A program made the translations under genes and the position numbers. From an uncultured Acidobacteriota bacterium (GTDB taxonomy: Bacteria; Acidobacteriota; Vicinamibacteria; Vicinamibacterales; SCN-69-37), in contig CALFMR010000504.1 of NCBI GenBank assembly GCA_937880585.1, forward strand, positions 1 to 12,778: a stretch of DNA of 12,778 bases, in the 5' to 3' direction. The stretch's first letter is position 1; every line of letters begins with the position of its first letter. Shown here in pieces: positions 8,959 to 12,778 of this stretch. Below the pieces are notes generated by a model. It was not told the origin of the DNA and ran no database searches. It saw nothing but the letters and a program-made list of their open reading frames with translations.

Positions 8959-10395
8959 GGCGCCGAGCTCGACGCATCCGGCGGAAATGCGGCCCTCCGG
9001 CAATTCGTCGATCGACGTGTCGAGGAACGTCCGCGCGAACGCGAGATAGCGGGCGATGTCCGCGACGTTCGTCGCCAGGCCGATCGACAGCCGCAGTCCG
9101 CCCGTCGTCTTGCCGACGATGCGGCGGCGGAATTGATCGAAAGTGATCGCGTCGGCGTCGAGGAAGCAGGCCTCGAGGTCGTCCTTGCTGAAGCCGAGCG
9201 CGCTTTCGCGCGCGCCAGGGTTGCAGTGGCAGCCGGCGCGCAGCGAGATGTGCTCGGCGCTCGCGAGCCGTTCGGTCGTGTAGCAGTCGATCCGCTCGCC
9301 GTCACGATCGAAGAAATTCATCTGCAGCGTGGCGCCGCGGCCATCGGTCGTCGGCGGGCCGTAGAGACGGATGAGCGGCCGGCCGTTGGCGTGACGGAGC
9401 GCGGGCAGCTCGGTCAAGAGCCAGTCCGCCAGACACATCACGCGCGTGTGGATGAGATCGATGCCGATCGATTCGATGAACGAAAGACCGATGCTCACCG
9501 CCGGCAGGCTCAGGTAGTTGACCGTGCCGTCCTCGAACGCGGCAGGACCCGGCGACAGGTAATGATCTTCGGTCGCGACCGTTGAAAACGTGATGGTGCC
9601 GCCGGCGTACCACGGCTTGACCAGCTTCGGCAGCGTCGCCTTGCGCACGAGCAGACAGCCGACGCCGGTCGGGTAGCCGAAGATCTTGTAGAACGAGATG
9701 TCGACGAAGTCCGGATGGACGAGGCTGAGATCCAGCCGGTTGGTCGGCGCGAACGCCGCCGCGTCGAGCAGTACGTCCCAGCCCTGTTCGCGGGCGTCGG
9801 CGATCCAGTCGAGCGGGTGCTGGACGCCGGAGAAGTTGGACTGCGCGGGATAGGCGAAGAGCTTGTGCGGCGCGTCGGGCGCGCTCGCGAGGATGCGGGC
9901 GAGCGCATCGGGCTGCGCGCGCAGATCGGGCGCGACGATCGGGACGTATCGCACCACCGCCCCGCGATGCCGCGCGAACTCGCGGATGCCGTTCACCGAG
10001 TTGTGGTTGTCGGCCGTGAGCGCGAAGACGCTGCCGGGGCCGAACGGATAGGCTTCGCCGACGATCTTCAGCGCGCCCGTGGCGTTCGGCGTGAAGATCA
10101 CCAGATACTCGTCGGGCGACGCGTTGAAGAAGCGGAGCACGTCGGCGCGCGTCTCTTCGACGAACTGGTTCATGGCGCACGACGTCAGATTGCGCGAGTG
10201 CGGATTGCCGAACACGCGCGTGGCCAGAAGCGCCAGATGGTCGCGTACTTGACACTCGGCGTACACGCCGCCGCCCGTGTAGTCGAGATACACGTGCCCG
10301 TCGGCATCCAGCCGCCCGTATTCGGTGGCGCGCAGGTCGTCCAGCCGGCTCGTCGTGGCAAACGCCGGATGAGCTTCGAGAAACGCTTCGTGCAT
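8956..10395 (-). CDS. PLP-dependent class V protein, Mo-cofactor-sulfurase-like
   Basis: Fold-type I PLP enzyme of 479 aa related to class V aminotransferases and cysteine desulfurases. It is closest in motifs to the N-terminal domain of eukaryotic Mo-cofactor sulfurase (MOCOS/ABA3). Visible landmarks are LDYTGGGVY near the N-terminus, FTPNATGALK, DNHNSV with H131 stacking on PLP, LLDAAAFAPT with D211 facing the pyridine nitrogen, and SFYKIFGYPTGVG with Schiff-base lysine K237. RAGCHCNPGA has C389 and C391, aligning with the CxCNxGA segment that carries the sulfur-accepting Cys of Mo-cofactor sulfurases. The C-terminal MOSC domain of MOCOS is absent, so the acceptor must be another molecule or protein. 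ATG 10395 is chosen because GAAGGA lies 9 nt upstream. An ATG at 10437 would add a Pro/Arg/Gly-rich tail of 14 residues. Its stop overlaps the PIG-L start. A plain cysteine desulfurase or selenocysteine-lyase-like role remains possible. Confidence 0.85.
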   Translation of the reverse strand: MHEAFLEAHPAFATTSRLDDLRATEYGRLDADGHVYLDYTGGGVYAECQVRDHLALLATRVFGNPHSRNLTSCAMNQFVEETRADVLRFFNASPDEYLVIFTPNATGALKIVGEAYPFGPGSVFALTADNHNSVNGIREFARHRGAVVRYVPIVAPDLRAQPDALARILASAPDAPHKLFAYPAQSNFSGVQHPLDWIADAREQGWDVLLDAAAFAPTNRLDLSLVHPDFVDISFYKIFGYPTGVGCLLVRKATLPKLVKPWYAGGTITFSTVATEDHYLSPGPAAFEDGTVNYLSLPAVSIGLSFIESIGIDLIHTRVMCLADWLLTELPALRHANGRPLIRLYGPPTTDGRGATLQMNFFDRDGERIDCYTTERLASAEHISLRAGCHCNPGARESALGFSKDDLEACFLDADAITFDQFRRRIVGKTTGGLRLSIGLATNVADIARYLAFARTFLDTSIDELPEGRISAGCVELGA

Positions 10396-10404
10396 GGTTG
10401 ATCG

Positions 10405-10410
10405 TCCTTC
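10405..10410 (-). promoter_or_regulatory. Shine-Dalgarno deciding the start of the PLP gene
   Basis: GAAGGA on the minus strand lies 9 nt before the ATG at 10395. The alternative ATG at 10437 has no comparable site close by. This is the clearest ribosome binding site on the minus strand and supports a 479-residue product. Confidence 0.6.
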
Positions 10411-10412
10411 AC

Positions 10413-10430
10413 CCGGCCGGGCGCGGCCGG
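10413..10430 (-). repeat. GC-only hairpin just upstream of the ribosome binding site
   Basis: A perfect 7-bp inverted repeat (CCGGCCG, 4-nt loop, CGGCCGG) ends 2 nt before the GAAGGA Shine-Dalgarno of the PLP gene. All seven pairs are G-C, so it should fold stably in the mRNA leader. No T-run follows, so it does not look like an intrinsic terminator. It may space or modulate ribosome access, but that is inference. Confidence 0.5.
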
Positions 10431-10462
10431 CTGGCATGTTGCGTGTTCGAGTCGGGAGGGGG

Positions 10463-10472
10463 GAGCCGGCTC
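10463..10472. repeat. 10-bp palindrome in the leader of the PLP/PIG-L unit
   Basis: GAGCCGGCTC is a perfect palindrome set in a strikingly purine-rich stretch of the plus strand (10453-10481), which reads pyrimidine-rich in the minus-strand transcript with CTCC repeats on both sides. It lies between the candidate -10 box and the start codon. It could be a regulator site or a simple-sequence accident in GC-rich DNA. Confidence 0.3.
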
Positions 10473-10510
10473 GGAGGAGACTAGCGACCGCGCGCGTCCG
10501 CGCGACACGG

Positions 10511-10516
10511 ACTATA
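10511..10516 (-). promoter_or_regulatory. Candidate -10 box for the PLP/PIG-L unit
   Basis: TATAGT (5 of 6 matches to TATAAT) on the minus strand stands out in GC-rich surroundings within the 189-bp gap between the AraC gene and the PLP gene. Eighteen bases upstream, CGGACG matches TTGACA at only three positions, so the -35 element is weak and an activator may be needed. A start near 10504 would give a leader of about 110 nt. Confidence 0.35.
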
Positions 10517-10584
10517 GCAGCTTCAACTGACGGGCGTCCGGTGCCGCGCGGCGACGCCCACGCAGGAGAATCGCGATCCGCACG

Positions 10585-11496
10585 TTATCGATTGCGGCGC
10601 CACGCACCTGGCGGGATCCCCACGAGCCTCGTGAACACGCGCGTGAAATGGCTCTGGTCCGCGAAGCCCGCGTCGGTCGCGATGTCGGTGAGCGGTCGAT
10701 CGGTCGTCGCCATGGCCGCCTTGGCTTTTTCCACGCGCCGGCGCACGAGCCACTGATGCGGCGCGAGTCCGGTCGAGGCGCGGAACGCGCGCGCGAAGTG
10801 GCTGGGCGACAGCCGGCATTCGCGCGCGAGGGCGGCGAGGCTGAGATCGCCGGTCGGGTGCGCGTCGATGAGTTCCGTCGCGCGCGTGAGCTGCCAGGGT
10901 GCGAGCGCGCCGTGCCGTTCGGCGCGCGCGGCGGCGAGTCCGCCGTAGCGGTGCGCGAGGTGGGCCGTGACGGCGAGCGTGACGTACTCGACGAACAAAC
11001 GGCTCGCTTCGGCCGGCCGTTCGAACGCCGGCAGCAGCGCCGTGCAGGCGCCGCAGATCGTTGCGTCGTCGACGCCGCGTCCGGGCGGGTAACGGAGCTC
11101 GTCGACGCGCGCACCGCATTCGGCCTCGGCGATCGCGCGCAACGCGGCGCGCGGGACGTGGAAGTGCACGCCGATGAGGGGGCTGTTCACCAGGATGTAC
11201 GGCGCCGTTCGCAAGTCGTACATCGTGGTCTGACGCGCGAACACGGGACCGGTCGCAATCGATCGTCCATCGCTCCAGAGCCGATAGTCGGGATAGTCAC
11301 CGAAGCCGACGCTCACCAGATACGCATCGTCGAACGGCTGCGGTTCGGACAGCTCGAAGGTGGGATGTTCCTGGCGCAGGTACGTGACGCCGACGTCGGC
11401 CTTGTGGAGCGTGCGCGCGAAGAACGCCGGCGCCGTGTCGACGCCGAAGCGCCGTGCGAACGCGCGGCCGTGGGCGTGCGCGCGCCTCACCGCCAT
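10585..11496 (-). CDS. AraC-family transcriptional regulator
   Basis: DNA-binding regulator of 303 aa. The C-terminal 98 residues (206-303) form the AraC/XylS domain with two helix-turn-helix units. The first is at about 217-241 (LSLAALARECRLSPSHFARAF) and the second at about 268-291 (PLTDIATDAGFADQSHFTRVF). The conserved end of the family, VGIPPGAWRR, closes the protein. The N-terminal part (1-200) is a sensing domain without a clear sugar-binding cupin signature, and I cannot name its ligand. The ATG at 11496 is used. The frame is open upstream to a TTG at 11541 that would add 15 residues, and no strong Shine-Dalgarno favours either. It is divergent from the exported peroxidase gene, with 200 bp between start codons. 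Control of that neighbour, itself and possibly the PLP/PIG-L unit is the natural inference. Confidence 0.85.
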   Translation of the reverse strand: MAVRRAHAHGRAFARRFGVDTAPAFFARTLHKADVGVTYLRQEHPTFELSEPQPFDDAYLVSVGFGDYPDYRLWSDGRSIATGPVFARQTTMYDLRTAPYILVNSPLIGVHFHVPRAALRAIAEAECGARVDELRYPPGRGVDDATICGACTALLPAFERPAEASRLFVEYVTLAVTAHLAHRYGGLAAARAERHGALAPWQLTRATELIDAHPTGDLSLAALARECRLSPSHFARAFRASTGLAPHQWLVRRRVEKAKAAMATTDRPLTDIATDAGFADQSHFTRVFTRLVGIPPGAWRRNR

Positions 11497-11609
11497 CGTG
11501 TCACCGTCGTCCCGCGGACCAGGCCGCGCGCCACGGCGCAAAGGCTACCACACGGGCGCGACGCACGCGTGACAGGTCGTGGGTGGTGTGTCATCGCGCC
11601 GGTCGTCGA

Positions 11610-11628
11610 TTGTCGCAGGATTCGACAA
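11610..11628. promoter_or_regulatory. Inverted repeat, candidate operator in divergent region
   Basis: TTGTCG and CGACAA form a perfect 6-bp inverted repeat separated by 7 bases. It sits in the otherwise gene-free stretch between the AraC-family gene and the peroxidase gene, about 70 bp before the peroxidase Shine-Dalgarno. Its symmetry suggests a dimeric regulator, but AraC proteins more often bind direct repeats, so the binding protein is uncertain. No clear promoter hexamer pair was found. TACCAT at 11669-11674 is the best -10-like element, but it lies very close to the start codon. Confidence 0.4.
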
Positions 11629-11683
11629 AAACCAGCGTTCGAGACAAGCACGCGTCTGGAGTCTTGCCTACCATCGCTCGCAC

Positions 11684-11688
11684 GGAGG
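11684..11688 (+). promoter_or_regulatory. Strong Shine-Dalgarno of the peroxidase gene
   Basis: GGAGG lies 8 nt before the ATG at 11697 but only 2 nt before the ATG at 11691. The spacing favours 11697 as the start and implies efficient translation. Confidence 0.65.
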
Positions 11689-11696
11689 ATATGACG

Positions 11697-12734
11697 ATGG
11701 AGATCTTCTCGAGACATCACTGGCATGGTGCGGGTTTCTGGCTGGTGGCCGCCGGCGTGGCGCTGATGTCCGCGGCACCGCGCGCCCAGGCGCAGACGCC
11801 GCGGACCAGACAGTCGGCATCGGCCAACGCGGACCTCGCGCAGAGAATCCTCGAGACGATGCTGCGCGTTCCCGGCAATCAGGCCGGCTACCGCACGGTC
11901 CACGCGAAAGGCCTCGTCTGCCAGGGCACGTTCACGCCGTCACCGGACGCCGCGTCGTTGTCGAAGGCCGCGCACTTCCAGCAGGTGACGCCCGTGGTCG
12001 TTCGCTTCTCCGACGGCGCACCCGATCCGTTGATCCCGGACGCGTCGGCGAACGCCGGACCGCGCGGCCTCGCGATTCGCTTCACGCTGCCTGACGCGAG
12101 CGTCACCGACGTCGTCGCGATGTCGCACAACGGGTTCGTCGTCGCCAACGGCGAAGAGTTCCTTGCGCTCCAGACGGCCATCGTCTCGACCGATCCGACG
12201 AGGCCGCATCCCTGGCCAGTCGAAACATTTCTTGGATCGCATCCGCTGGCCGCGAAGTTCGTGCAGGACAATCAGCGGGTGCCGGCGAGCTTCGCGACCG
12301 AGGCGTTCTTTTCGAACGACGCGTTCGTGTTCGTCAACGCCGCGGGCACACGGCAGGTTGGCCGCTATCAGATCCGTCCGGTGGCGGGAGAACGCGATCT
12401 CACCGACGCGGAAGCGTCGGGCAAGCCGTCGAACTTCCTCATCGACGATTTGAAGACGCGTCTCGCGGCCGGCCCGGTCGAGTTCCGACTCGTCGTGCAG
12501 ATCCCGAATCCTGGCGACGCGACGGACGATCCCTCCGCCGTGTGGCCCGACGATCGGCGGACAATCGAAGTGGGCCGTCTCACCATCACGTCCGTGGTCG
12601 CCGACAGTGCCGCGGCCGAGAAGGCGCTGGCATTCGACCCGGTCAGACTGACCGGCGGGATCGAGCTGTCCGATGACGGGCTGCCGGCGCTGCGCTCGCT
12701 GGTCTATGCGCTCGCGGCGGCACACCGGCGCTGA
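11697..12734 (+). CDS. Exported catalase-like haem peroxidase (SrpA type)
   Basis: Small catalase-fold protein of 345 aa, of the catalase family peroxidase group (about 320-360 aa, compared with about 480 or more for true catalases). These haem proteins use peroxide, and loss of the extra catalase domains usually gives peroxidase rather than strong catalase activity. Residues 1-32 form a signal peptide with a hydrophobic core (FWLVAAGVALM) and a predicted AQA cleavage site, so it should act in the periplasm. Distal haem residues are H69 (VHAKGLVC) and N145 (MSHNGF). PRGLAIRF (122-129) is the conserved strand between them. Near the C-terminus R333 and Y337 (RSLVYALAAAHRR) match the catalase R-x-x-x-Y element, with Y337 as proximal haem ligand. 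The start is set by the Shine-Dalgarno. The frame is open far upstream, but that extension runs over the regulator region and would bury the signal peptide. It is divergent from an AraC-family gene. Confidence 0.88.
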   Translation: MEIFSRHHWHGAGFWLVAAGVALMSAAPRAQAQTPRTRQSASANADLAQRILETMLRVPGNQAGYRTVHAKGLVCQGTFTPSPDAASLSKAAHFQQVTPVVVRFSDGAPDPLIPDASANAGPRGLAIRFTLPDASVTDVVAMSHNGFVVANGEEFLALQTAIVSTDPTRPHPWPVETFLGSHPLAAKFVQDNQRVPASFATEAFFSNDAFVFVNAAGTRQVGRYQIRPVAGERDLTDAEASGKPSNFLIDDLKTRLAAGPVEFRLVVQIPNPGDATDDPSAVWPDDRRTIEVGRLTITSVVADSAAAEKALAFDPVRLTGGIELSDDGLPALRSLVYALAAAHRR

Positions 12735-12778
12735 ACGCCGCGCCGTCGCTGGCGCGGGCGGTGCGCCTTCATCGCTAG

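Noticed and set aside
7565..9049. 494-codon open frame on the plus strand, antisense to the PIG-L gene
   Set aside because: The translation is Arg/Asp-rich with no recognisable domain, and the opposite strand encodes clear PIG-L motifs across the same bases. Long antisense frames are expected in GC-rich coding DNA.
11454..11696. N-terminal extension of the peroxidase frame
   Set aside because: It overlaps the regulator start and the inverted repeat, is Arg-rich, and would place the signal peptide inside the protein. The GGAGG before 11697 sets the start.
11697..12734. Full catalase
   Set aside because: The mature protein is only about 313 residues and lacks the flanking domains of true catalases. 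It fits the small peroxidase-type group.

Overview
The window is high-GC bacterial DNA (roughly two thirds G+C or more by eye, with strong G/C preference at third codon positions). It is densely packed with six confidently coding genes and shows no RNA gene, mobile element or CRISPR array. The enlarged PIG-L deacetylase with a C-terminal amidotransferase-like domain and the form of the AddAB-like proteins suggest a soil-type Acidobacteriota, perhaps of the Vicinamibacteria. That placement is inference from protein style, since no marker gene is present.

Layout. (1) 112-6541, plus strand: a two-gene operon for an AddAB-type helicase-nuclease. The first gene is AddB-like: a helicase-like N-terminus with a decayed Walker A, a PD-(D/E)XK nuclease and four cysteines for an Fe-S cluster. 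The second is AddA-like: all UvrD/SF1A motifs and its own PD-(D/E)XK nuclease. The genes overlap by 8 bp. Together they should process double-strand DNA ends for recombination. (2) 6563-10395, minus strand: a two-gene unit read right to left. First comes a PLP-dependent class V protein resembling the N-terminal domain of Mo-cofactor sulfurase. It is joined by a TGATG stop/start overlap to a 797-residue PIG-L deacetylase with a GATase-like C-terminal domain. Its leader holds a candidate -10 box, two palindromes and a good Shine-Dalgarno. (3) 10585-11496, minus strand: an AraC-family regulator. (4) 11697-12734, plus strand: an exported catalase-like haem peroxidase (SrpA type), divergent from the regulator. 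A 6+6 bp inverted repeat lies in the shared upstream region.

How the parts fit. The AddAB operon is self-contained housekeeping and ends only 21 bp from the convergent deacetylase gene. The AraC regulator plausibly controls the divergent peroxidase and perhaps the PLP/PIG-L pair downstream on its own strand. The most system-like novelty is that translationally coupled PLP (sulfurase-like)/PIG-L pair, whose substrate cannot be read from the sequence. I see no evidence for a defence island, phage or biosynthetic cluster.
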